From NCBI GenBank assembly GCA_035279385.1, contig DATEHZ010000022.1, forward strand, positions 1 to 39,944: a stretch of DNA of 39,944 nucleotides, in the 5' to 3' direction. The notes under the pieces are model-generated. The model was given only the letters and a program-made list of their open reading frames with translations. It searched no databases and was not told the origin of the DNA. The DNA comes from DATGJX01 sp035279385. GTDB lineage: Bacteria; Vulcanimicrobiota; Vulcanimicrobiia; Vulcanimicrobiales; Vulcanimicrobiaceae. Position 1 is the first letter of the stretch. Each line of letters begins with the position of its first letter. Below, in pieces: positions 23,476 through 31,329 of the stretch. The position numbers and the translations under genes were made by a program.

Positions 23476-24849
23476 TTACGCCGTGACGAGTTGTTCGTCG
23501 CCCACGCCGGCCTTGTGCAGCGCTTCGTGAATCATCTGCTCCTGGATCTCGCGCACGGCCCAGCGGGCTTGTGCATCCGCCGAGAGTTTGTCGACGGGAT
23601 CGAAGTACAGGAACGCTTTGCCGGGTTTGACGCTCGGTGCCGCGTAGACGGCGATGCCGTTCTCGCGATCGTAATATTCGTAGCTGTGCACGTCGCGCTT
23701 GCCGCCGCCGCCCGGTGCGTCGCACACGAACGTCGGCGAGTTGAAGCCCGCCGTGCTTCCGCGCACGAATTTCTCGATGTCGGTCGCCGTTTGAATCGTC
23801 GTGCGCAGTTCTTCCACGCCTTTGACCATGTCGTGCATATACACGTAGTAGGGGTGCACGTTCACATGGCCCAGGCGCTTCACCAGCAGCTGCATGCGTT
23901 CGCGCGTGTCGTTCACTCCGCGGATGAGCACGGACTGGTTTCGCGTGAAGATGCCGCGTTCGAAGAGCATGCCCATCGCTTTTTCGGTGATCCACGTGAT
24001 CTCGTTCGCGGTATTGAAGTGCGTATGCAAAACCACGTCCTTGCCGAGTTTGCGCCCGCGCTCGACGATCGAGGTGATCGCGTCCAGCCACTCCGTGTGC
24101 GTGATGATCTTCATCGGCATGATCGCCGGACCTTTGGTCGCAAAACGCATGCGTCGCACGTGCGGAATGTCCAGCAAGGCGTTGCCGATGAGTTCGATGT
24201 TCTTGGGAGGCAGCTGATAGGTGTCGCCGCCCGAGATCACGATGTCCTCGAGTTCCGGGCGCTCGGAAATATATTTGAACGCGTCCTGCCACTGCTTGGG
24301 CGTTTTGGCGAGCTCTTTCTTATCGACGTTTTCCGTATCCGGACCGATCGCGTAGCTGCGCGTGCAGAAGCGGCAGTAGACCGGGCACGTGTTGAGCGGC
24401 AGGAAGAGCGCCTTGTCGACGTAGCGATGCACCAGACCCGGCACCGGGGAGTCGTCCTGTTCGTGCAGCGAGTCGAGCGTAAGTCTCGGATGGTCCGGCA
24501 GCAGCGTGCTGGCCACGGGAATGAACTGCCGGCGAATGGGGTCGTTGTACGGATCGTTCCAGTCGATGAGCGACATGGCGTACGGCGAAACGCGCACGGC
24601 CATCGGAGCCATCTTGAAACCGGACTCCGCGTCCTTGATGAACGCGGGCGAGGCGAGGCTCTTGATCGTCTCGAGCAGCTCTTCCGGCGTTTTTACGGCA
24701 TGCTTCTGCTGCCAGAGATGATCGAGGAACGTCGCTTCGTCGACGTCCTTGTACGCCGGCACGTGGCGCCAAAATTCGCCCTGCTTAAGGTTTTTGTACT
24801 CGAGCGTCTCCGGGTTCACCGGCGGCTTTTTATGAACGATCTCATTCAT
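23476..24849 (-). CDS. kamA: L-lysine 2,3-aminomutase (radical SAM, PLP)
   Basis: A 457-residue radical SAM enzyme that interconverts L-lysine and L-beta-lysine. Visible elements are the cluster motif CPVYCRFC (Cys155, 159, 162), SGGDT (206-210) for SAM binding, PGGGGK with PLP Lys384, and both aspartates that hold the lysine side-chain ammonium in the clostridial enzyme (Asp340 in YMHD and Asp377 seven residues before the Lys). These favour lysine over glutamate aminomutase. It lies 18 bases after kdd with AAGGA 8 bases before the ATG, third gene of an lrp-kdd-kamA operon. Slightly longer than classical KamA: the Cys-motif to PLP-Lys spacing exceeds that of the Clostridium enzyme by about 17 residues. 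Confidence 0.93.
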   Translation of the reverse strand: MNEIVHKKPPVNPETLEYKNLKQGEFWRHVPAYKDVDEATFLDHLWQQKHAVKTPEELLETIKSLASPAFIKDAESGFKMAPMAVRVSPYAMSLIDWNDPYNDPIRRQFIPVASTLLPDHPRLTLDSLHEQDDSPVPGLVHRYVDKALFLPLNTCPVYCRFCTRSYAIGPDTENVDKKELAKTPKQWQDAFKYISERPELEDIVISGGDTYQLPPKNIELIGNALLDIPHVRRMRFATKGPAIMPMKIITHTEWLDAITSIVERGRKLGKDVVLHTHFNTANEITWITEKAMGMLFERGIFTRNQSVLIRGVNDTRERMQLLVKRLGHVNVHPYYVYMHDMVKGVEELRTTIQTATDIEKFVRGSTAGFNSPTFVCDAPGGGGKRDVHSYEYYDRENGIAVYAAPSVKPGKAFLYFDPVDKLSADAQARWAVREIQEQMIHEALHKAGVGDEQLVTA

Positions 24850-24867
24850 GAGGATTTTCCTTGGCGT

Positions 24868-25923
24868 TTAGCGGTCTGCGGCGTATTTGCTGTTGAAGTA
24901 CTGATGAATCAGGGGCTGATCGCGCAGCGTTTGCAGCGCGCAATCGGCGTGGCCTTTTGCGTAGCCGTTGCCGATGATCATGGTCACGTCTTTGCCGACG
25001 CCCTCCGCCCCCAGTGCGGCTGCCGTGAACGACGTGGACATGGAAAAGAAGTAGACGGTGCCGTGCTGTTTGGTGCACAAAATCGAACTGAGTTCGGTGC
25101 CGGGCACGTTCACGCAGTTGATCACCAAATCCGCAAGGTCGGGCGCGATCGCGCCGACGTGCCGCGAGAGTTCGAGCGCATTGCGCGCGTCGGCTTGCAC
25201 GAACTCGTCCACGAGTCCGGCGTCCTTGAGCACCTGCGCGGCGGGTGTGCCGGCATCCGGCGCGACGCCGATCACGCGGCCCGCCGGTCCGGTCTGCATT
25301 TTCGCCTGCGCGCACGAGAGCATGCCCGACTTGCCGTCCGCGCCGATGACCACGACGGTCATACCGGGCCTGGTCATGCGCTGCACTTGCGCCGGCGCCC
25401 CGGCGACGTCGAGCACGGCGAGCGCGACGTTGTCGTGAATGTCCTGCGGCAACGTTGCCCACAGTCCCGACTCGAACAGGATCGCCTTACCGCGGATCCA
25501 TACGCGTCCGGTTTCCACGTCGACGTGCGTGATCGATTCGATATACAGCGGCGTGAGCGTGAGCGAAACGAGCGAAGCGATCCGGTCGCCCGCGTGCAGA
25601 TCGATCGTATCGCGCAGACGCTCGCCGACTTTGAGCACGCGTCCGATGAACATGCCGCCGCTGCCCGTGACGGGATTGTGCTGTTTGCCGCGCTCGCGAA
25701 CCGTCTGTGCGATGTGCTCGGCAATCCGCGCCGCATCGCCCTCGCAATGATCGCGAATCTGTTTGAAAGAGGCGGAGTCGATGTTGAGCGTTTCGACGTC
25801 GCACAGAATCTCGTTTTCGAACGCGACCGGCGTATTGTCGATTTTATGAGCGCTCTGCGGCATCGCGCCGGCGGGTTCGAGCACGCGATGGGTGCCGAGC
25901 GCGTCGAGGTACCGCGCAATCAT
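24868..25923 (-). CDS. kdd: L-erythro-3,5-diaminohexanoate dehydrogenase
   Basis: A 351-residue NAD(P)-dependent oxidative deaminase acting on 3,5-diaminohexanoate to give 5-amino-3-oxohexanoate in lysine fermentation. The family start NPVTGSGGMFIGRV (about 83-96) is intact, followed by a Rossmann segment (PGMTVVVIGADGKSGMLSCAQA, about 187-208) and the conserved GTVYFFSMSTSFTAAALGAEGVGKDVTMIIGNGYAKGHA block near the C-terminus. It overlaps lrp by ATGA and precedes kamA. The next-needed enzymes (beta-lysine 5,6-aminomutase KamDE, Kce, Kal) are not in this window, so the pathway must be completed elsewhere or be used differently. Confidence 0.9.
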   Translation of the reverse strand: MIARYLDALGTHRVLEPAGAMPQSAHKIDNTPVAFENEILCDVETLNIDSASFKQIRDHCEGDAARIAEHIAQTVRERGKQHNPVTGSGGMFIGRVLKVGERLRDTIDLHAGDRIASLVSLTLTPLYIESITHVDVETGRVWIRGKAILFESGLWATLPQDIHDNVALAVLDVAGAPAQVQRMTRPGMTVVVIGADGKSGMLSCAQAKMQTGPAGRVIGVAPDAGTPAAQVLKDAGLVDEFVQADARNALELSRHVGAIAPDLADLVINCVNVPGTELSSILCTKQHGTVYFFSMSTSFTAAALGAEGVGKDVTMIIGNGYAKGHADCALQTLRDQPLIHQYFNSKYAADR

Positions 25924-26405
25924 TGTACGGATATGCCTGCGCGCTCGAAGGGCGTCGAGAGCACGATCGTGGTTTTGGTGCGCGCCATGCCCTTGACCGA
26001 CTTCAGGCGCGAGAGCAGTTCGTCCAGATGTGCGGTGGATCGCGTCATCACCTTGAGCACGAACGACTCCTCACCGGCGACGCTGTGCACTTCCAAAATT
26101 TCGGGCATCTGCGCGAGCGTTTGCGTGAAGCCGTCGTAACTGCAGTCCGGCGCGGTGAAGCAGCTGACGAACGCCACGAGCTCGAGGCCAAGCAGTTTGC
26201 TGTCCAGCTGCGCCGCGTATCCGCGAACATATCCGCGCGACTCCAGGCGCTTGACGCGATCGTGCACCGCCGGAGGCTTGAGCCCGACGAGGGCGCCGAG
26301 GTCGGCAAAGGTCGAGCGCGCGTTGCGCTGCAACGCCTCCAGAAGACGCAGGTCCAACTCGTCCAGCTCGCCGGTTTCCACCGCGATATTCGCTCGTTTG
26401 TCCAT
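25920..26405 (-). CDS. Lrp/AsnC-family regulator
   Basis: A 161-residue Lrp-type regulator: N-terminal HTH (LDELDLRLLEALQRNARSTFADLGALVGLKPPAVHDRVKRLESRGYVRGY, residues about 14-63) and C-terminal RAM effector domain (FVSCFTAPDCSYDGFTQTLAQMPEILEVHSVAGEESFVLKVMTRS, about 78-135). It is the first gene of the lrp-kdd-kamA operon (ATGA overlap with kdd) and lies just behind a sigma70-like promoter that contains a possible operator, so it probably autoregulates and responds to lysine or beta-lysine. It also faces the oligopeptide-binding-protein gene across 90 bases and could control that too. Confidence 0.93.
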   Translation of the reverse strand: MDKRANIAVETGELDELDLRLLEALQRNARSTFADLGALVGLKPPAVHDRVKRLESRGYVRGYAAQLDSKLLGLELVAFVSCFTAPDCSYDGFTQTLAQMPEILEVHSVAGEESFVLKVMTRSTAHLDELLSRLKSVKGMARTKTTIVLSTPFERAGISVQ

Positions 26406-26409
26406 AACC

Positions 26410-26424
26410 CCGAAAATCTTTCGG
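26410..26424. promoter_or_regulatory. Inverted repeat, candidate Lrp operator
   Basis: CCGAAA-ATC-TTTCGG, a perfect 6-bp inverted repeat with a 3-base centre, lies between the predicted transcription start and the lrp start codon. Its place is right for autoregulation by the Lrp protein, though the spacing is shorter than a typical Lrp site. Confidence 0.35.
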
Positions 26425-26431
26425 CAACAAG

Positions 26432-26460
26432 ACTATAGCACCAGTGATTTATTCGGGCAA
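26432..26460 (-). promoter_or_regulatory. Sigma70-like promoter of the lrp-kdd-kamA operon
   Basis: On the minus strand TTGCCC (26460-26455), a 17-base spacer and TATAGT (26437-26432) give a good -35/-10 pair. Transcription would start near 26425, about 20 bases before the lrp ATG at 26405. Confidence 0.65.
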
Positions 26461-26495
26461 GGGGGCGAAAGCAGGATGGGCGAGAAGTCGCAGCC

Positions 26496-28139
26496 ATGCG
26501 AAGGACCGCTGCCGCCCTGCTCCTGTGCGCCCTGCTCGCCGCGTGCGGCAGCCCCGCCGGTTCCGGCGCGGCCGGCAGCCCGCGAGCCGCCGGGTCGATC
26601 CGTTTCGATCTCGCGGCGGACCCGACCAATCTCAATCCGCTCTTCCTGCACCAGGATGCGGCCTCGGTCGAGCAGCAGGCCGCTCGGCTGGCGTTCCTGC
26701 CGTTCATCGATCTGGACGCGCGGGGGCACCTCATTCCGGAACTCCTCACGCGCGTTCCCACGGTCGAGAACGGGGGCATCTCGCCTGACGGTCGCACCAT
26801 TACGTATCATCTGCGTGCGAACGTGCGCTGGAGCGACGGCGTGCCCGTGACCTCCCAGGACGTGCTCTGGACGCTGCACGCCATCATGGATCCGAACGTA
26901 CCGGTTCCCTCGCGTGAAGGCTACGATCTGATCGACTGGGCGAGCGCGAAGGACGCACACACCGTCGTCTTTCATTTGAAGCACGCGTGGGCGCCCGCGG
27001 CGACGACGTTTTTTTCGTACGGGTTTCGTCCGCAGTTCGTCCTTCCGGCGCACGTCTTGAGCAAGCAGACGCCGCTCGCGCGTGCGCCGTTCAACGCCGC
27101 TCCGAGCGTGGGCGACGGCCCCTATACGTTCGTATCGTGGAAGCGCGGCGAGTCGCTGCTCTACAAAGCCAATCCGCTCTACTGGCGCGGCGCGCCGCGG
27201 GCGCAGCGGCTGGATATTCGCGTCATTCCCGATCCGCAGACGAATCTCGTGATGCTGCGCTCGGGATCGCTCGATTGGAATTTGATCGCGCCGGTGCAGC
27301 AGCAGACGCTGCGCGATGCGCGCGGCATTGCCTACGCGTACGTCTCCACGGCCGTCGTCGCCGGCGCGGTGTTCAATTTGACCCATCCGCCGCTGGACGA
27401 CGTGCGCGTGCGCCGCGCGATTGCGATGTCGATCGATCGCGAAGGCATCAGCAAGAAAATCACGCTCGGGCGCTATCCGGTGACGAACGTGCTGCAGCCG
27501 CAGTTTTCGTGGGCTTACGATCCGTCGGTAAAAGAGCCTGCGTACGATCCCGCAGCCGCGGATTCGCTGCTCGATTCCGCAGGATGGAAACGGGGTCGCG
27601 ACGGCATGCGCGTCAAGAACGGCAAACCGTTCTCGATCGTCTACGTGCAGTTTCCCGAATCGATGACCGGCGTGCGCGTGGCGACCGCGATTCAAGCCGA
27701 ACTGCGCGAGCGCGGCATCGCGGTGGAAGTAAAGTCCGTCAGCAACGCGCAGTTGTTTCTGCCGTCTTCGCGCGCGGGCACGCTCGCAAGCGGGCAGTTC
27801 GACATGGCGTACGTGCCGTTCACGATGGGATCCGATCCGGACGATTCGTCGGTGCTCGCCTGCAACGCGCCCTCGAACTACATGCGGTACTGCAATCCGC
27901 GCGTCGACGCACTCGAGAGCGCGGCTCTCAAAACGACCTCCATGGCGCGGCGCAAACGCATTTACGCGCGCATCGAGCGGCTCGTCGCAGACGACTTGCC
28001 GATTCTCTATCTGTTCAACGCCGATTACATCTACGCGTATCGCAAACAGCTGCGCGGCTTCTCGCCCAACGCGTTTTTGCCGACGTGGAACGCGGCGGCG
28101 TGGTCGATAGCGCCGCCCGGTCCTTCAGGAGTGAAATGA
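26496..28139 (+). CDS. Oligopeptide/nickel-type ABC substrate-binding lipoprotein
   Basis: A 547-residue family-5 extracellular solute-binding protein. Lipobox LLAAC with Cys17 after a basic start (MRRTAA) makes it a lipoprotein. Family motifs are clear: DPTNLNPLF, SPDGRTITYHLRANVRWSDGVPVTSQDVLWTLHAIMDP, VGDGPYTFVSWKRGESLLYKANPLYWRG, and VRRAIAMSIDREGISKKI. Such proteins (OppA/DppA type) deliver peptides, nickel or other small molecules to ABC permeases. No permease or ATPase genes follow; the next genes are a 28-codon ORF and a small membrane protein. It is divergent from the lysine operon. Confidence 0.9.
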   Translation: MRRTAAALLLCALLAACGSPAGSGAAGSPRAAGSIRFDLAADPTNLNPLFLHQDAASVEQQAARLAFLPFIDLDARGHLIPELLTRVPTVENGGISPDGRTITYHLRANVRWSDGVPVTSQDVLWTLHAIMDPNVPVPSREGYDLIDWASAKDAHTVVFHLKHAWAPAATTFFSYGFRPQFVLPAHVLSKQTPLARAPFNAAPSVGDGPYTFVSWKRGESLLYKANPLYWRGAPRAQRLDIRVIPDPQTNLVMLRSGSLDWNLIAPVQQQTLRDARGIAYAYVSTAVVAGAVFNLTHPPLDDVRVRRAIAMSIDREGISKKITLGRYPVTNVLQPQFSWAYDPSVKEPAYDPAAADSLLDSAGWKRGRDGMRVKNGKPFSIVYVQFPESMTGVRVATAIQAELRERGIAVEVKSVSNAQLFLPSSRAGTLASGQFDMAYVPFTMGSDPDDSSVLACNAPSNYMRYCNPRVDALESAALKTTSMARRKRIYARIERLVADDLPILYLFNADYIYAYRKQLRGFSPNAFLPTWNAAAWSIAPPGPSGVK

Positions 28140-28222
28140 GCGCGGACGCATCCGATCGGGCGATTTCGCCTGCGGTCGCGGCGGGGCAAGCCGCCGGCCG
28201 TCCCGAAGCGGTCGCGATATGA
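28136..28222 (+). CDS. Possible 28-residue coupled mini-ORF
   Basis: A 28-codon ORF begins with ATG at 28136, overlapping the stop of the lipoprotein gene by ATGA, behind AGGAG (28127-28131). It ends with TGA at 28220-28222, overlapping the ATG of the next membrane-protein gene, again by ATGA. The peptide is Ala-rich and polar with no membrane span. Its main effect may be to hand ribosomes from the lipoprotein gene to the membrane-protein gene. It could be a chance bridge; no homologue is recognised. Confidence 0.4.
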   Translation: MSADASDRAISPAVAAGQAAGRPEAVAI

Positions 28223-28752
28223 TCATCCGTGACGCGATCGGCTTTATTCTGGGCAACGTCCAAATTCCGCTGTTCGTCATCGCCGTCATCGTCACGATCG
28301 TCAAACTGCGCCGTGCGAGCGCGCGCCACGAAGTGATGAGCGTTGCGTATACGCTGTGGGGCGAGGTGCTCTTCTACTGTTTCGGCCTGGGCATGATCTA
28401 CGTGTGGTATTTCCATGCGTTTCAAGCCGACATGGTTGCACCGGCGATCGGCTGGAAACCCAGCCCGTTCGAATGGGAATTGGCGTGGAGCGAACTGGGC
28501 ATGGGCGTCATCGCGGTACTCTCGCTCTGGCGCGGCTACGACATGCGCCTAGCCGCTACCCTGGTTCCGTCCGTCTTTTTGTTCGGTGCGGCGGCGCAGC
28601 ACATTCACCAGATGCTCGCGCTGCACAATTACGCGCCCGGCAACGCGGGTTTGATCCTGTGGTTCGGCGACATCGCGCTGCCGCTCTTCACGCTGCTGCT
28701 TTCATTCCTCTCGCGCGATGCGTACGAACGCACCGTGCGCCGCGCGTACTAG
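28219..28752 (+). CDS. Polytopic membrane protein (DUF6790-like)
   Basis: A 177-residue integral membrane protein with about five hydrophobic segments, including PLFVIAVIVTIVKL, LWGEVLFYCFGLGMIYVWYFHAF, LGMGVIAVLSLW and LPLFTLLLSFLS. Several conserved-looking His/Trp positions lie in or near the spans (HAF, GWKPSPFEWELAWSELGMG, QHIHQML). It resembles small membrane proteins annotated as DUF6790; the match is by general appearance. The start overlaps the 28-codon ORF (ATGA) and the end overlaps the convergent hydrolase gene by 4 bases. Function unknown. Confidence 0.7.
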   Translation: MIIRDAIGFILGNVQIPLFVIAVIVTIVKLRRASARHEVMSVAYTLWGEVLFYCFGLGMIYVWYFHAFQADMVAPAIGWKPSPFEWELAWSELGMGVIAVLSLWRGYDMRLAATLVPSVFLFGAAAQHIHQMLALHNYAPGNAGLILWFGDIALPLFTLLLSFLSRDAYERTVRRAY

Positions 28753-29570
28753 ACGCTTTCCAGCGCCGTCGCTTGTAAGAACAGGCTGTACCAGTTGTAG
28801 CGCTGCAGCAGTTCGTCGTGCGCAACCGTCGTGAGCACGAACGTCGGCGCGCGCGTGCGCAATTGGTCGAGCGTCATGCCGTGCGCCGTTCGTACGAAGA
28901 GGTTCGGCTGCGGCGCCTCGATTAGCGACATCAGATACACGTTGCCGTTCTCCGTGTCGGTCGTAAAGATGCTGAGCAAATGGTTTTCCGGCCGCGCCTT
29001 GGTCCAGTTCGCGAACGCGTCGTAATACCCGTACGCAGCGTCAAAAAGCAGCACGTCGGTGACGTGGTCGTTCATGCCGCCGCGCGTGAGAACGCCGCCC
29101 TGGCCGCCGTATCCGCCGCTGTGCGAACTCAGAACGATTCGCCCGGCGCCGGCAGCCTGCGTGATGCGCTGCTCGCGCAGAAACGCCGTTACCTGCGCGA
29201 TCAAACGCGCAAACCCGCGTTCGTCGTGTTCGAGTTTGCCGAAATCCGAGTCGGGCGCATCTTGGGGGCCTTGCGGAACGATCAGAACGGCATTGCGGCC
29301 GCTGCGCTCCAGCTGCTCGCGCAGACGGTAGCGTGCGAGCACGTGGCGCACGTCGTTGCGCCAGCCGTGAAAATGCACGACGTAGTCGACGGTATCCCCC
29401 GCGCGGAAACGTGCCGGCACGTAGACGGCGACGGTCGAATCGCGATACGGACGGCCCGTATGCGGGTACGGCGCGGCGGCGAACGCGTGCAAAAACGTGC
29501 GGCCCGCAGAAGGCAAAGACGGCGCGGCGAGCGCGCTTGCGCCAAGCGCGATAAAGTGCGAACGCAGCAC
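28749..29570 (-). CDS. Exported alpha/beta-hydrolase
   Basis: A 273-residue protein with a signal-like start (MLRSHFIALGASALAAPSLPSAGRTF). Hydrolase features are VDYVVHFHGWRNDV (oxyanion region), the nucleophile elbow LSSHSGGYGG (Ser about 150) and HGMTLDQLRT / HDELLQRYNW toward the C-terminus with candidate catalytic His. It is the last gene of the leftward run, only 7 bases after pntB, and overlaps the convergent membrane-protein gene by 4 bases. Esterase or lipase-like activity on an extracytoplasmic substrate is likely; the substrate is unknown. Confidence 0.75.
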   Translation of the reverse strand: MLRSHFIALGASALAAPSLPSAGRTFLHAFAAAPYPHTGRPYRDSTVAVYVPARFRAGDTVDYVVHFHGWRNDVRHVLARYRLREQLERSGRNAVLIVPQGPQDAPDSDFGKLEHDERGFARLIAQVTAFLREQRITQAAGAGRIVLSSHSGGYGGQGGVLTRGGMNDHVTDVLLFDAAYGYYDAFANWTKARPENHLLSIFTTDTENGNVYLMSLIEAPQPNLFVRTAHGMTLDQLRTRAPTFVLTTVAHDELLQRYNWYSLFLQATALESV

Positions 29571-29577
29571 GGCTAGA

Positions 29578-31005
29578 TCACACGGCTTTGACGGCCGCGA
29601 CTAATCCGTCGACCGTGGCTTTCGCGTCGCCGAAGAGCAGCGCGGTTTTCGGATTCTCGAAGAGCGGGTTCTCGATGCCGGCAAAACCCGAACGCATCGA
29701 GCGCTTGAGGACGATGATGTTGGACGCCTGATCCGCGTTCAGAATCGGCATGCCGTAGATTGGCGAGGACGAGACGTTTCGTGCCGCGGGGTTGACGACG
29801 TCGTTCGCGCCGATGACCAGCGCAACGTCCGTTCTGGGAAACTCCGGGTTGATGTCGTCCATGTCGTAGAGCTGATTGTACGGAACGTTGGCTTCGGCGA
29901 GCAGCACGTTCATGTGCCCGGGCATACGGCCCGCCACTGGATGGATTGCGTATTTCACGGCGACGCCGCGCTTTTCGAGCTGATCCGCCAGTTCGCGCAC
30001 GCTGTGCTGCGCTTGCGCGACGGCCATGCCGTAACCCGGGATAACGACAACTTGACTTGCGTACGCGAGCATCACCGCGACGTCGTCCACGCTCGTGGCG
30101 CGCACTTGCTGCGCGCCTGCGCCGGCCGCGGCAACTTCGGTGCCGCCCGCCGCGCCGAACGCGCCGAACAGCACGTTTGTGAGCGGACGGTTCATCGCTT
30201 TGCCCATGAGCACGGTCAGCAGCGTGCCGCTTGCGCCGACGAGCGATCCGCTGATGATGAGCAGATCGTTGTTCAGTTCGAATCCCGTGATTGCCACGGC
30301 GACGCCGGTGAACGAGTTGAGCAGCGAGATGACCACCGGCATGTCCGCGCCGCCGATCGGCAGCACGAAGAGCACGCCCAGCAGCAGCGCCGCGCCGAGC
30401 ATCGTCACGTAAACCCACCCGGGCAGCACGCCTTGCATCACGATGAGCCATCCGCCGAAACCCACGATGACCAGGGCGACCAGCGCGTTCACGAATTGCT
30501 GGCCCGGATACGTGATGGGGCGGCCGGTCATGACTTCTTGCAATTTTAGGAACGCGATGATCGAGCCGGCGATGCTGAGCGAGCCGATGATGGCGCTCAG
30601 CACGAGCGAAACGATGACGATCCAGCCCAGTCCCGCGGGCGGACCGGCCGGATGGGCCCCCGACCACGTGACGAAATATTCGATCGTCGAGATCAGCATG
30701 GCCGCGCCGCCGCCGGCACCGTTGAACAGCGCGACCATCTGCGGCATCGCGGTCATCTTTACTTTGAGCGCGGAAAATACGCCGATGACCGCGCCGATGA
30801 CGACGCCGATGAGAATCGCCCACCATCCGGCGGCATGCGTGGAAACCAGGATCGCGGCCAGCGCGAGGCCCATGCCGCCCATGGCGATGCGGTTGCCGCG
30901 GCGCGCGGTCGCCGGAGAGCTCAGATAATGCAAGCCCAGAATAAAGAGCGCGAACGCGACGATGTCCGCGAGGTCGACGAAGATCATCTGGCCGGGCGCA
31001 GTCAC
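29578..31005 (-). CDS. pntB: NAD(P) transhydrogenase subunit beta
   Basis: A 475-residue protein with an N-terminal membrane half of about eight spans and a C-terminal NADP(H)-binding domain (dIII, about 300-475). The dIII motifs are intact: VIPGYGMAVAQAQHSV, HPVAGRMPGHMNVLLAEANVPY and DVALVIGANDVVNPAA. With PntAa and PntAb it forms the proton-translocating transhydrogenase that drives NADPH formation from NADH with the proton gradient. It overlaps pntAb by ATGA, so synthesis of the membrane subunits is coupled. Confidence 0.96.
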   Translation of the reverse strand: MTAPGQMIFVDLADIVAFALFILGLHYLSSPATARRGNRIAMGGMGLALAAILVSTHAAGWWAILIGVVIGAVIGVFSALKVKMTAMPQMVALFNGAGGGAAMLISTIEYFVTWSGAHPAGPPAGLGWIVIVSLVLSAIIGSLSIAGSIIAFLKLQEVMTGRPITYPGQQFVNALVALVIVGFGGWLIVMQGVLPGWVYVTMLGAALLLGVLFVLPIGGADMPVVISLLNSFTGVAVAITGFELNNDLLIISGSLVGASGTLLTVLMGKAMNRPLTNVLFGAFGAAGGTEVAAAGAGAQQVRATSVDDVAVMLAYASQVVVIPGYGMAVAQAQHSVRELADQLEKRGVAVKYAIHPVAGRMPGHMNVLLAEANVPYNQLYDMDDINPEFPRTDVALVIGANDVVNPAARNVSSSPIYGMPILNADQASNIIVLKRSMRSGFAGIENPLFENPKTALLFGDAKATVDGLVAAVKAV

Positions 31006-31316
31006 TTCTTGGCCACCTCTTTTTTCTTGAACATCTCGAGCATTCGTTCGGTCACCGCGAAGCCGCCGAACACGTTGATCGTGCCGAGCGCCGTGGCGAT
31101 AATCGCCAGAATCGTGAAGAGCAGCGGCGAGCTCGCATGAAACACGTCTGCCACGATGACGATGGCGCCGACCAGCACGACGCCGTGAATCGCGTTGGTC
31201 GCGGACATCAGCGGCGTGTGCAGCATCGTCGGCACCTTCGAGATCACCTCGAAGCCGACGAAGATCGCCAGCACGAACACGGTGAGCAGTCCGAAAAACT
31301 CCGTCACATGAATCAC
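31002..31316 (-). CDS. pntAb: NAD(P) transhydrogenase subunit alpha part 2
   Basis: A 104-residue membrane subunit from GTG 31316, chosen because AGGAG lies 7 bases upstream and the family usually starts just before the first span. It has three hydrophobic spans (EFFGLLTVFVLAIFVGFEVI, HGVVLVGAIVIVADV, LLFTILAIIATALGTINVFGGF) and the family ending GGFAVTERMLEMFKKK. It follows pntAa by 13 bases and overlaps pntB by ATGA. Split alpha subunits of this kind are common outside enterobacteria. Confidence 0.95.
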   Translation of the reverse strand: MIHVTEFFGLLTVFVLAIFVGFEVISKVPTMLHTPLMSATNAIHGVVLVGAIVIVADVFHASSPLLFTILAIIATALGTINVFGGFAVTERMLEMFKKKEVAKK

Positions 31317-31329
31317 GATACGGCTCCTG

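Noticed and set aside
23443..26139. 898-codon open frame on the plus strand
   Set aside because: It runs antisense across kamA, kdd and lrp, which have clear catalytic motifs. Its composition is Arg/His/Val rich with no recognisable domain, as expected of a mirror frame in high-GC DNA.
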